Shown one piece after another: positions 45,530 through 55,482 of a DNA stretch of 64,000 nt. Positions within the stretch are counted from its first letter, which is position 1. Each line of letters opens with the position of its first letter. The translations under genes and the position numbers were made by a program. Origin of the DNA: Oreohelix idahoensis (taxonomy: Eukaryota; Mollusca; Gastropoda; Stylommatophora; Oreohelicidae); contig JAMPIV010000585.1 in assembly GCA_024509875.1 (NCBI GenBank), positions 700,381-764,380 of the forward strand, in the 5' to 3' direction. A model generated the notes under the pieces. It saw only the letters and a program-made list of their open reading frames with translations, made no database searches and had not been told where the DNA came from.

Positions 45530-46197
45530 AGAAGGTACCGTTCTGCCGTGTTTACTAAAGCATTGAACAGACAAAATGGCTAGGACTAATCCGTGCAACC
45601 GAGTGATGGATGCCATTTATTTACATAAGTAGGAAAGAAGTACCACCTGGAAGAGGTCTCTAATTCTACAATGGGGACGTTGCTCTACACGTCTGTGTAG
45701 AGACTTTTACGACCAGTAGTATAGGACGGGAGAAATCTTTGGTTGAATGCATCGAGGCCTCAGGTTAGTCCATAATTTGGCTGTTTAAAGTATGCATAGA
45801 AATAAATGCATTTAGGAAAGTAACAGATTAGTAGCTAGTAGGTGTAGAATAATTCAGAGCATATTTAAAGCTTTAGATGAAGAAAATCGCTCCAGGAATA
45901 ACGTAGAAACATTAAATCTTAGTTTTCCTGATTTGCACACATAGACTGATCTTACTTACATTTTCGGACGCAAATACTAGTTGAGCTGGAAAACCCCTCT
46001 GACGTCCGAGTTTGGGATATATATAGAACGTGCTGTAAGTGGAAATAGGCCATAGTATTTTGAAAATCACAGTGAGCGGTAAAGCAAGTGTTAAAGCGGA
46101 TTGCCTTTGCCTTTTTTATCTGAGAGCAGACAAATAGATACCCATTAACAGCTCAACTGTGTGTGCCTGAGGGAAAGAAAGAATGTATAAATATATA
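45530..46197. other. Unassigned spacer with a SINE remnant
   Basis: No gene recognised. 46085-46180 is an inverted SINE body piece (GCCTTTGCCTTTTTTATCTG, then GATACCCATTAACAGCT). The segment 45650-45720 has a small palindrome (CTACACGTCTGTGTAGAG). Confidence 0.45.
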
Positions 46198-46498
46198 TAC
46201 AGTGCAGACCGCTTAAGGCGATCTCGGATGTGGCGAATTTCTGTTGTGAAGAACAATTTGTTTATCCCCGGCAATTTTTCTTCTTTGTCTTTGTAAAAAA
46301 TGTCCGGTTAAGCGGAATCCGTTTATCACGAATTTTTGGATATGCCGAACGATTAAACGTGCCCTGACTATATAATTTGATCTGCTTAAGGCGAACTTTT
46401 TTCAAATACAGTACCTGGACATTTGTACAACTTTTAGGCTATTTTCGGAAATTGCGCGCTTCGTCGATGTTAGAATTTGAGTTATTTCCCCTCAAAAA

Positions 46499-47112
46499 AT
46501 GGCTGGAAAGTTAAAATCCATATCTTTGAAAAGAAAGATTGAGCTATTACAAGAAGTGGAAAATAGTGGCAAAAAAAAAAAAAAAATGGAAATAGCAAAG
46601 GAATTCGACATTCCAAAATCAACGCTTTCAGGAATCATAAAAAATAAGGATCGGTACAGAAAAATGTTTTATGGTGGACAAGTTCATTGTCACAGAATGA
46701 AGAACCGAAAAGCGGCGTGTGATGTGGTTGACACGGCACTCCTAAAATGGTTCACCATGGCGAGATCAGCAAATGTTCCTGTAAATGGACCTATATTAAC
46801 TGCAAAGGCAGAAGAGTTAGCACTTCTGGAAGGTCGGACTGGCTGGAAATGTAGTCCTGGCTGGTTGGGTCGTTTTAAAAAACGGCACAACATTACTTAC
46901 AAAGCTTTGTGTGGGGAAAGGCATTCTGTTAATGAAACGACTACCGAGTCATGGACGGAGGTGGTGCTAAAACCAGCCATGAGTAGGTATAATTCCGCTG
47001 ATGTGTTTATTGCTGATGAAACTGGATTGTTTTGGAGATTGCTGCTTGACAAGACTTTTTCCTTCAGAAATGTAAAGTGTCATGGGGGGAAAAAATCGAA
47101 AGAAAGAATCAC
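46499..47112 (+). pseudogene. Tigger transposase, N-terminal part
   Basis: CENP-B/pogo-type transposase that cuts and pastes at TA. MAGKLKSISLKRKIELLQEV opens the N-terminal helix-turn-helix (about residues 1-60) with EIAKEFDIPKSTLSGIIKNK. The CENP-B-type second domain (about 75-145) has GWKCSPGWLGRFKKRHNI. The catalytic domain starts with FIADETGLFWRLL, the first catalytic Asp. The frame enters the LINE at 47113, where it gains a false serine-rich tail. An A14 run near 46571 codes lysines and is a potential slippage site. It continues at 51427. Confidence 0.9.
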
Positions 47113-47151
47113 TTCTTCTTCTTCTTCTTCTGCGTTCGGTTTGTAGTCATG

Positions 47152-47906
47152 CTAAATCTGCAGGCCTGTCGCCAGGACGAAGTCCACAGTCTTTTCCAGG
47201 TCGGCGCGGCAGCCCCATAGCTTCTGCTGGAGCTCATCACCTTTTGGCCAGGTCGCACGTCGCAATTTGTCATGGGTTGGACAGTTCTGGAGAATGTGTT
47301 CTGGAGTCTGGATATCAGTTCCACATGGGCATTCATTCGTGTGGGATATCTTGGGGCGATAGAGATGTCCAAGTAATCTGCAGTGACCAGTTCTCAGGCG
47401 GAAAATTGTCGTCTGTTGGTGTCTGTTTAGGTGGTGGATTGGGTCATCTCTGCTGTATATATCCCCTTCCTCCTTCCACTGATTTTTGTACTTGTTGTGG
47501 ATGATGGTTTTTGCTTCCCGATAGGGCAATGGGTGGCTGTATTGTTCCATTTTACTGCCACTTCTTGATAGAGCATCTGCTTTCTCATTACCAGCGATTC
47601 CACAATGGGCAGGTAACCACTGAAGGGCAATGGTTGATGACCTTTGGATGATGTTAAGCTCAGATCTGATCTCATTCATCATGTTATCATTTCTGGTGTT
47701 TTGTATTGATTCCAGTAATGACCTGCAGTCAGTGAAGATTACTATCTTAGCTTGTGGCTGCTGTTCAGGTCTGGTGAGGATCTTCAGGGCTTGCAGTAGT
47801 GCCATAGCTTCTGCCCTAAAATTGGAGGAGATCTTTCCAGTTGGGAAGGCCTTTCGGATGATCTTTCCATTTAGGAATCTTATAAAAATGCCTCCTCCAC
47901 CGTTCT
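47152..47906 (-). pseudogene. LINE RNase H domain, frame-shifted from RT
   Basis: The frame continues from KNGGGGIFIRFLNGK (about 47900) through NFRAEAMALLQALK (catalytic Glu), KIVIFTDCRSLLESI (Asp) and PAHCGIAGNEKADALS (last Asp). A C-terminal Cys-rich segment with HTNECPCGTDIQTPEHIL then runs to the stop near 47152. The catalytic set D-E-D-D is complete if the first Asp in YTDGS of the RT frame is counted. Only the single-base shift near 47906 separates it from the RT frame. Internal Met at 47805 is not a real start. Confidence 0.85.
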
Positions 47907-50900
47907 TTACTGCCCCTCAGCAGATCCATCTGTGTATACATGTGTCCACTCCTTCGGGTTGTACTTTTCTTCAATCATTTCTTGAGCCAAAGTTTTTAGT
48001 TGTTGAGGGGTCAGGTGGCCTTTCTTTTTTATTTCAGGGACTTCTGTGATGATAGATATATTTCCATGGCAGTCGTCTGGCTCCTCGTAATCAATTAACA
48101 TTTCAATCTCAGTAGATCGATTTGGGAGGAGGTCTTCATGGCATCGATGCAGATGTTTGGAGATGTTTAGGAAGCTGGTTCTTTTCAGCCTGTTCTTAGT
48201 CACATTATGGAGTTTGGCATGCATTGGATGACTTGGCATTCGTAGAAGCTTCTCACTGTGAGTGAATACCTTTTCCTCACGTCTGTCATCAAGAGAGCGG
48301 ATGTTGGTGTATCGCTCCATTGCCTGGATTGGAGAAGTCTTCATCCCTCCAGTGATTAGTCTAAGGCCTGAATTTTGCACTTTCCCTAGACATTCTGTGT
48401 TTGTTTTAGATGCTGTGGCCCAGGCTGACATGCCATATTCAAGTACAGGTCTGACTGTGCCTGTATAGACTTTTTTAAGTATGTTGGTATTTGCCCCCCA
48501 ACTTGTGCCAGCCAGTTTCTTCATAATAGAGAGCTTTCTTATTGCTCTCTGTTCTACTGCTTTTATGTGCGGCTTCCAGGTGAGTCTCTTATCCAACTTG
48601 ACTCCTAGGTATGTTGGGTTTTCCTCGATTGGAAGCTCACTTCCATTTAGCTGCAGTTTGATCGTTTCTCTGCGATTTGACAGAGAGAAGCAGGTTGCTG
48701 TCTTGGAGAGGTTTATCTGTACTCCCCAATCTGATGCCCATTTACCGATGGTATTTAGCGCTGCTTGCATCCTGAACTTCGCAGTAGGCAAATGTTCAGC
48801 AGCACACCAGGCAGCAAAATCGTCAGCATGAAGAGCCCTGGAGATATGCCCGGACAGTTTCTCTGCAATATCATTTATATATATGATAAAAAGTGTGGGG
48901 GAGATAACTCCTCCTTGTGGCACACCCTGTTGTAGAGTGACGCGATGGCTCAGTTTCCCATCAAGTTTTATTCTTCCTGTGCGGTATCGAAGAAAGTCCC
49001 GTATCCAGTTGAACATTCTCCCTTCAATTTTGCTGTTGAGCATCTTAAGGAGGAGTCCTTCTTTCCATACCTTATCAAAGGCTTTTGTCAAGTCTACAAA
49101 AACCGCCAGTACTTTCTTTTTCTCCTGAAAGGCATTTTCTACTTCCTGGGCTAGATATACTAGTTGGTCTTCGGCGCTGCGATTTTTCCTAAATGCTGAC
49201 TGTGTGTTATCAAGCAGATGGTTTTTTTCCAGATGTTTCAGTAATCTTGAGTTCACCATTCTTTCCATTACCTTACCCAGACAGCTCAGTAGGCTAACTG
49301 GTCGGTAGCTGGACTTGCTTGTTTTCTCCTTTTGTTTCTTTCTGATGGGAACAATGATTGCTTCTCGCCATTGATCTGGAAATTTTCCAGTACTCCATGA
49401 CTGATTGAAGATTAGGAGGAGCTTGTGCCTGGCTACAGGTCCAAGGTTCTTGATCATATCATTTGTGATGCCATCTTTTCCTGGAGCTTTTCTGTTCTTT
49501 AGTTTTGTTATGGCAGCACTGAGTTCTCTCATAGTAAGGGGTGACTTCATGCAGATATCTGGGTTTTGGTGCTTCAGTTTTTCTTTTACTTCCTTACGTA
49601 CTTCTTGGATCCGTGCATGTGAAAGTGATGTGGTGCTTTCTTCCTTGTAGAAATCTGCCAGGATGTTTGCTGCCATCTTTCCTGTGTGGTATTTTTCATT
49701 TTCCTTGATGACAGTCTTACAGTAGCTGGTTGTTGTTTCTTCATTTAGCACTTTTGTCAGATTCCAAAGCTTGCTTGAGTCCTTTTCCATGTTGAGACTG
49801 CTGGTCTTCTGGTGCCAGCTCCTTTGGATTTCAGCTTTCTTTTGTTCATTGAAAACTTGTTTTATGCTGTTGTGCCTCTGTGTGTTCTCTAATGTGGGAT
49901 TTTGCTCCATAGTTTCCCGTGCTTTATTTAATTCACTATGGAGTTTTCCCAGGTTGTCACTCCAGTATGGTTTGTAGTCTCGTCGTTTACCTCGTGGAAT
50001 TGACTTCTTTGCTGCTTGGATGATTGCCTCACTGATGATGGAGATGTTTTTATTGATGTTATTTGAGTGGGCAATGTTCTGACAGAAATTGTCGGCTTGT
50101 TCTTTAAAAAGTCTCCAGTTTGCTTTTTTGAAATTCCAGCTAGGAGACATATTGATTTCTCCTGCACTTCTTATCTCAGATATCTGTAATGTGACTGGTA
50201 CATGGTCACTTCCCCCAAGTTGAGTATTTACTGTTCTGGTGGTGAGTCGATGTATGTCATCTGTAGCCATAGCAAGATCTGGTGTGCTCGTTGTTTTCCA
50301 TACTCTGGAATAGAAGGTGGGCTCATCCTCTGGTTGGTTTATTAGAATTAGTTTATTCTCTACCATCCAATCTTCCACCTCTTCTCCTCTTGGATCTGTT
50401 GCGTCATAGCCCCAGCTGGGTGAGTGGCTATTGAAGTCACCCATAATGAGGTGTCTCGATGCTGCAAGCTTCACTTTGTGTAGCTCCAGAGTTGTGGTTG
50501 GAGGGCTGTAGCAGTTTGTGATCATTAAGTCTCCACTGGGCAGCAGTAGTTGGACTGTTATGTATTCAAGTTCGTCCTCACCAGATCTGTGTGTCTCTAC
50601 TGCTGGGATTGAGGTTTTAATCAGTGTGAGGATTCCTCCCTTAGTTCTTTTTACCCTGTCTTGGCGGAAGGATTGGTATCCACGTACAAAGAATCGTTGG
50701 GTATCTTTTAGGTGAGTTTCTTGGATGCAGATTATATCAATGTTATTTTCCCTGAGGAATTCTTGTAACTCCGGTTTCTTGTTCCTCACTCCTTCTGCAT
50801 TCCATTGAGCCACTGTAAGATAGTGGGTTGGTTGGTCAGTTGCTCTACTTTGCCTTCCCCCGACCATTTGGTTGGCAAAGGCACCGGTTGCTTGGGTGGG

Positions 50901-51002
50901 CCCTTTCGAGGCTAGGGGCCCGGCTCCGCTCCTCCCCGGTTGTAGCTGATAGGAGCGACGCCATGACGTAAGTCGAGATTGTCGCATGACTCCATACCGC
51001 AA
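47907..51002 (-). CDS. LINE endonuclease and reverse transcriptase
   Basis: 1031 codons from Met at 51002. A basic/proline leader is followed by the APE-type endonuclease (about 65-290): VAQWNAEGVRNKKPELQEFL, IDIICIQETHL (catalytic Glu), MGDFNSHSPSWG and GGSDHVPV. RT (about 480-780) has LKNRKAPGKDGITNDMIKNL, YRPVSLLSCLGKVMERM, AVFVDLTKAFDKVW, PQGGVISPTLFIIYIND and a LHADDFAAW box. The ADD is preceded by His where F or Y is usual. The frame ends after VYTDGSAEGQ, the first RNase H motif, by a one-base loss. Confidence 0.9.
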   Translation of the reverse strand: MRYGVMRQSRLTSWRRSYQLQPGRSGAGPLASKGPTQATGAFANQMVGGRQSRATDQPTHYLTVAQWNAEGVRNKKPELQEFLRENNIDIICIQETHLKDTQRFFVRGYQSFRQDRVKRTKGGILTLIKTSIPAVETHRSGEDELEYITVQLLLPSGDLMITNCYSPPTTTLELHKVKLAASRHLIMGDFNSHSPSWGYDATDPRGEEVEDWMVENKLILINQPEDEPTFYSRVWKTTSTPDLAMATDDIHRLTTRTVNTQLGGSDHVPVTLQISEIRSAGEINMSPSWNFKKANWRLFKEQADNFCQNIAHSNNINKNISIISEAIIQAAKKSIPRGKRRDYKPYWSDNLGKLHSELNKARETMEQNPTLENTQRHNSIKQVFNEQKKAEIQRSWHQKTSSLNMEKDSSKLWNLTKVLNEETTTSYCKTVIKENEKYHTGKMAANILADFYKEESTTSLSHARIQEVRKEVKEKLKHQNPDICMKSPLTMRELSAAITKLKNRKAPGKDGITNDMIKNLGPVARHKLLLIFNQSWSTGKFPDQWREAIIVPIRKKQKEKTSKSSYRPVSLLSCLGKVMERMVNSRLLKHLEKNHLLDNTQSAFRKNRSAEDQLVYLAQEVENAFQEKKKVLAVFVDLTKAFDKVWKEGLLLKMLNSKIEGRMFNWIRDFLRYRTGRIKLDGKLSHRVTLQQGVPQGGVISPTLFIIYINDIAEKLSGHISRALHADDFAAWCAAEHLPTAKFRMQAALNTIGKWASDWGVQINLSKTATCFSLSNRRETIKLQLNGSELPIEENPTYLGVKLDKRLTWKPHIKAVEQRAIRKLSIMKKLAGTSWGANTNILKKVYTGTVRPVLEYGMSAWATASKTNTECLGKVQNSGLRLITGGMKTSPIQAMERYTNIRSLDDRREEKVFTHSEKLLRMPSHPMHAKLHNVTKNRLKRTSFLNISKHLHRCHEDLLPNRSTEIEMLIDYEEPDDCHGNISIITEVPEIKKKGHLTPQQLKTLAQEMIEEKYNPKEWTHVYTDGSAEGQ

Positions 51003-51426
51003 AAGCGTGTGTGTCCTAATTTTTTCCCGGTGTCTGCGCCGTAGCTAACACACTCCGTCTTCGGCAGGCCGGGTTGTGTTTGTTGTTCAGGGTTGTCTCC
51101 CATAGCCTTTCCATCTCCCGGTGGTAGCTGCAAGGCAGCAGATTGGTTTGTTTACCGAGGTTTACCTTCCCCGTGGCTAGAGCTTATAGCGGCTCTTACT
51201 CGCTTGATGCACCCGTCATAGGACATATGGGGGATTTCAGTGGGGGTATCAGTGCCACCTGTTACCCCTCCCCGTCCTGCTGGGAGGACATCGCCGTTTG
51301 GTCCGCGACTGCTTATTCGTCCAGCAACGCTGACTTAATTCGCAGCTGACACACCATATCTGGAGGTCGTTCCACTATCCGCCACCCGTGGACGCGCCTG
51401 GTTGGGGTCGGTCGCCCCTTTGCCAG

Positions 51427-52407
51427 GAAAGAATCACAATTGTTGTGTGTACAAATATGGATGATTCAGAAAAATTGCCATTACTTGTAATCGGTAAATT
51501 CAAAAATCCACGCTGTTTTAAAGGTTTGAAAAAATCGTGTGTTGATTATGCAGCTAATTCAAAAGCCTGGATGACATCAGACATTTTCACCAAGTGGCTA
51601 CATGCATTTGATCATTCTATGGAACGTCAACATCGCAAAGTTCTTTTGGTGCTTGACAACTGTTCAGCCCACCTAAATGTTCAAAATCTAAAAGCAACAG
51701 AACTTTTATTTTTATCACCAAATGCGACATCCAAACTTCAGCCTTGTGACCAAGGTATTATTCAAAATCTGAAGGTTCATTATAGGTCAGCAATGTTTTC
51801 CAAACTTGTAGGTCACATTGATGCAGACTTGGTTGCTGAAGACTTCAAGATAACCCTTCTGGACGCTACTGTTATGTTGAAATCTACATGGGGTAAAGTG
51901 TTGCCTGTGACTATTGCAAACTGTTTTCGAAAAGCAGGCTTTAAAGTTGGAGATGATACAGATGATGAAAACACGGTTGTATCAAATACTTGTAATGGCA
52001 GTATTATAATTGAAACTTCTGTGGAACCTTTGCTTCATCGACTATATCAGGAACTGAACATTTCAGCAGAAGATTTTGTCAACATTGACAATGATATTGT
52101 TACTACATGTAGTGCTAGCCTTGCCAGTGCTGATATTCTAGGGATGTGTATGCCAACAGTTTCATCGTCTGTCCTTTCCAGTCCTGACCTAGATGGAGAT
52201 GACGACTGTGGGTTGCCAGTGCAAACTGTTTCACAAATGGAAGTTTCAAATTGCATGGATAAAATTAACTTGTATACTTGTATAATGCAGGCTGGATGCC
52301 AAGATGATTTAATTTCTCATTTCTTTGGATTTAAAGAGGCCATGGAAAGACATTTTATTAACTCATGTACCAAGGTACAGAGGAAAATTACAGACTTTTT
52401 CATTTAA
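51427..52407 (+). pseudogene. Tigger transposase, C-terminal part
   Basis: It resumes with ERITIVVCTNMDDSEKLPLL. VIGKFKNPRCFK and LLVLDNCSAHLN (second catalytic Asp) follow, then SKLQPCDQGIIQNLKVHYRS (third acidic residue, Asp as usual in Tigger/jerky) and an acidic tail ending KVQRKITDFFI. The reading frame is the same as at 47112 when the LINE and one TSD copy are disregarded. The Met at 51388 lies in LINE sequence and is not its start. Confidence 0.9.
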
Positions 52408-52429
52408 GAGTGCTTTATCATTTAAGAGT

Positions 52430-52645
52430 GTACAAATTCTAGAGATAATGATGACTGTGGGTTAACAGTACAAACTATTTCACAGTTGGAAGTTTCAAAT
52501 TGCATGGATAAAACTAACATGTATATAATGCAGGCTGGATGCCAAGATGATTTAATTTATCATTTCTTTGAATTTAAGGATGTCATGGAAAGAAATTTTT
52601 ATTAACTCAAGTACGGGTACTAAGATACAGAGGAAAATTGCAGCT
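52430..52645 (+). repeat. Tandem duplicate of the transposase 3' end
   Basis: About 215 bp repeat the last part of the coding region (52195-52405): GATGACTGTGGGTTAACAGT, GTTTCAAATTGCATGGATAA, GCAGGCTGGATGCCAAGATG and CAGAGGAAAATTGCAG. It has frameshifts and is not translated. Confidence 0.85.
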
Positions 52646-52899
52646 TTTTCATTTCAAAGTGTAAAAAGTGCTGTTATTCTCTAGAAATTTGTGCCAACTT
52701 TGTACATTAACACTTTTGGTGATTTACATATTTTCCGTGTCATACATCTATCGTATTCAACACTAATTCATTATTGTATTGTATGTTGTAAATGCATTAC
52801 CATATGGTTGAACTCTTATCTGGATAAGAGGAATTTCTGATAAGAAGAACTATTTCTTGGGTCCCTAGTGAGTTCTCCTTATCAGGTCTGCACTGTATA

Positions 52900-54275
52900 T
52901 ATGTATTTTTATGGATTAATTACAGTGTGTGTTAGAAAGTGTGTAGAACGTGTTTGAACTACTGTGTAATTTTCTGGAGGCAAAAGCCAAGCTTGTGAAA
53001 ATATTCAAATCGATTGAGAATGGTAGCAAGGTTGTGTCTAAAGTTTTAGAAAAGCATTTAAAGAATTATTTCTTGATGGAATGGATCACACACCAGGAAC
53101 ATGAGGGAGGATGAAAGGAATTGTTTTACTGCATTGATTAAGATATCACTTGGTATTTTTTTCCACAAAACCTAATAACTTTATGGAGGCGAATCATGGA
53201 CAAATAGCTCTAACTAAGGATTTGAAGGAAAGTTGTATTCACAGTGAACTGAATTGTATTAATGCTGACTTGATGTGACCTGTGCGTCTACCTGCACTCT
53301 ATCGTCTGAAAACTATCTCTCATCTCCTATTTCTGTGATACAGAGATAGAGATAGGCAATATAGTGGTGAAACTAAATATATTTTCAGGTTACATCCTGC
53401 AATTACCTGCCACCTTTAGGAGCCAGACTCCACTATAGGATTTAGAGGTGCTGTCGTGGAATATTCTAATCCACATATATAAATTATCAAGTAAATATAA
53501 AGCCTAATAAATACATATAATAAATAAAGGAAGAAGAATGGTAAAGAACAGTGCTGTCACAATGACTGTACTCGAAATCCCCCTTGTTTTCTGCTTCGTC
53601 TGCAAATTGTAACGCTTTCACGTTGATAGTAAAAGCTTACTGTATTATACCCGCTTTCTTCAATGAAACGTGTGCTGTATTTCTAAGAAAAACCTTGAAA
53701 TATGCAAGTTGACCTAAATTTTAAATTCCATTCATGTCTTTTTCTACACTGCGTTACCAAAACGAACGAACAGATGGACAAAAGGATAAAGAGAGAGGGG
53801 AGGGCTGAAAATCAGGAACGCATGCAACACGCGTCGCGCGATACACAAATGCTGCCATCACGCGTGTAAGTCTACATGCACTAATTGTTTTTCAGACGGA
53901 CAGTGATAAAATACACTACCCTTTCCCAGAGTTAGGTTTATAAATCATAAAAAACTCTTATTAGGAAAGACAACATTAGATGGGTTTACGGTTGAAAACA
54001 TAACAGTACCCAGACAGCACATCTTCGAAACAGGAGGTAGAAAATACATATTTTGAACGCAGCCACGTAGCTCTTTCAAATTGGTATATTTGGGTTCCTT
54101 AGGGCTTGCTGACAAATAATATGTAAAACGTTACGCAAATAGTCCAGGAATTAATAAATTATACCCAAAATAAAATAGTGAGGATGCCTGACAGCATGGA
54201 ATCATTTCTGCTCATAAAATTTTTTTTTATATAACGTGTTTGAAAAAACCTTACGTTACATAAATAGCCTACCAT
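52900..54275. other. No assigned gene
   Basis: A weak Tigger-like peptide (KLVKIFKSIENGSKVVSK) near 52995-53050 may be a helix-turn-helix relic but is too short to call. 53815-53880 has a CpG-dense palindromic patch (ACACGCGTCGCGCG / CACGCGTG). Confidence 0.35.
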
Positions 54276-54284
54276 GTAAACTCC

Positions 54285-55283
54285 CAATTGATTGGAGCGC
54301 AACAAATGAAAGCCTAACCACGATTGGTCGGACTATAAATACTATCTTTCGTTGTTAGGGGAAACGGGGAAAGGTAACATTTTTTTCAAACACTTGTCGA
54401 AACGGGGCCTCATTGGCTAGACTCGCTGGATATAATCACTTGGGAGCGTTAGTTCGAGACCACTTGTTTAAATAAGCTTGATAAAGCATCAGTGCGTTGA
54501 AGCCAGCTCACAATTTTGCTAAAATAAAAGCCTGGAACATAAGCAGATGGAAATTTGTGCCAGTAATTGTGCCAGAATTCATTGCTAATCAACGTATCTG
54601 TGTTTATTTCCATGAAATTGTGGGACAGTGGTCTTGATGGTACTGAGCAGCACCTGGTCAGAGCTTTGCTGAATCCAGTGTCGGACAGCATACTCCTTGG
54701 TCCATTTAGCTATCAGTGAGGTGTCTCCAGAGCCCAGAGGAGAATTCGAGCAGAGGAGTCCTTTCCTGCCGCCATCACGCCAGATAAGCTAAGTTGGCCA
54801 GCTGAGCTCAACATTATGTCCCCTCATCTTGAAATGACTTTATAAAAATAACATTCAGAGGGGAATTTAATTGTCTTAATATCAGGAACTGAGAACATCT
54901 CCAATACTAGTCCCAAAAGACAAACTATTGAAGTCATGATGACAAATACCAACAGAGCTTGAACAAAACAAAACCAGTATTACCTCATTTTACTACTACA
55001 CAACTGACACACATAGAATATTTGTAATAATATATGTCACTACAATATTCATATTAAATACATTCTGTACATAACTTGTAATTTAAATTGATTGTGATTC
55101 CTGGTTCCCTTGTAGTTGAATCAGGACACATATTCATTCATGCCAGTAATGAATACATATTGTTATTTGAAAAGTTACGAGTGAATACACTACTCTTATT
55201 AGATATATATACCTTCACAGCTGATCTCAGTCAGTACACTAAGTCCCCTATAAATATTTATAACATCCCACTTCACCACATAT
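54285..55283 (+). repeat. Possible 5' LTR of the second gypsy element
   Basis: Upstream of a primer-binding-like site at 55286. It has ATTGG/CCAAT-type motifs (54290, 54323, 54412), a TATA box CTATAAATA near 54331 and AATAAA near 54525, in the order expected for U3-R. The end CTTCACCACA fits an LTR 3' end. No second copy was found downstream, so boundaries and identity are inferred. Confidence 0.4.
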
Positions 55284-55285
55284 AT

Positions 55286-55303
55286 TGGGGGCCAAGCCGG
55301 GAC
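55286..55303 (+). promoter_or_regulatory. Primer binding site, proline-tRNA-like
   Basis: TGGGGGCCAAGCCGGGAC resembles the tRNA-Pro-type site TGGGGGCTCGTCCGGGAT with four to five mismatches. It precedes the gag start by 180 bp. Confidence 0.5.
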
Positions 55304-55482
55304 TTTGAATCTTTCCCTATTAAAAATATTGGGGGTAATTCACTTCAGGGAATATAAGAATTAAAAGGTATCCTTGGGTGGAATTAAATAAGGTTGAGCT
55401 CACGGTGCCTGTGTTGTCCATTATATATATATTTAGAATTTGAATTGTTGGTTAGACATTGTAGAAATTTACCTGATAGACA

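Larger units (their letters stand above)
47113..51426 (-). mobile_element. LINE with EN-RT-RNaseH inserted in Tigger, 11-bp TSD
   Basis: GAAAGAATCAC is present at 47102-47112 and 51427-51437. The tail on the antisense strand is (GAA)6. With both borders fixed by the TSD, the insert is 4314 bp: a 424-nt GC-rich 5' region (51003-51426), a 1031-codon EN-RT frame and an RNase H frame. RNase H after RT suggests the I-group (I/Nimb-like). No Gag-like ORF1 is present, so the copy is either 5'-truncated or of a type without ORF1. Confidence 0.92.
46200..52895 (+). mobile_element. Tigger/pogo DNA transposon, split by a LINE
   Basis: The terminal inverted repeats are CAGTGCAGACC (46200-46210) and GGTCTGCACTG (52885-52895), each flanked by the TA duplication (46198-46199, 52896-52897). 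The subterminal sequence extends the similarity (GCTTAAGGCGA / TGATAAGGAGA). After subtracting the LINE and one TSD copy the element is about 2.37 kb, a normal Tigger length. Its transposase is interrupted only by the LINE. Confidence 0.93.

Noticed and set aside
51388..51426. Start codon for the second Tigger frame
   Set aside because: It lies in the LINE 5' region; the true frame is the continuation of the one interrupted at 47112.
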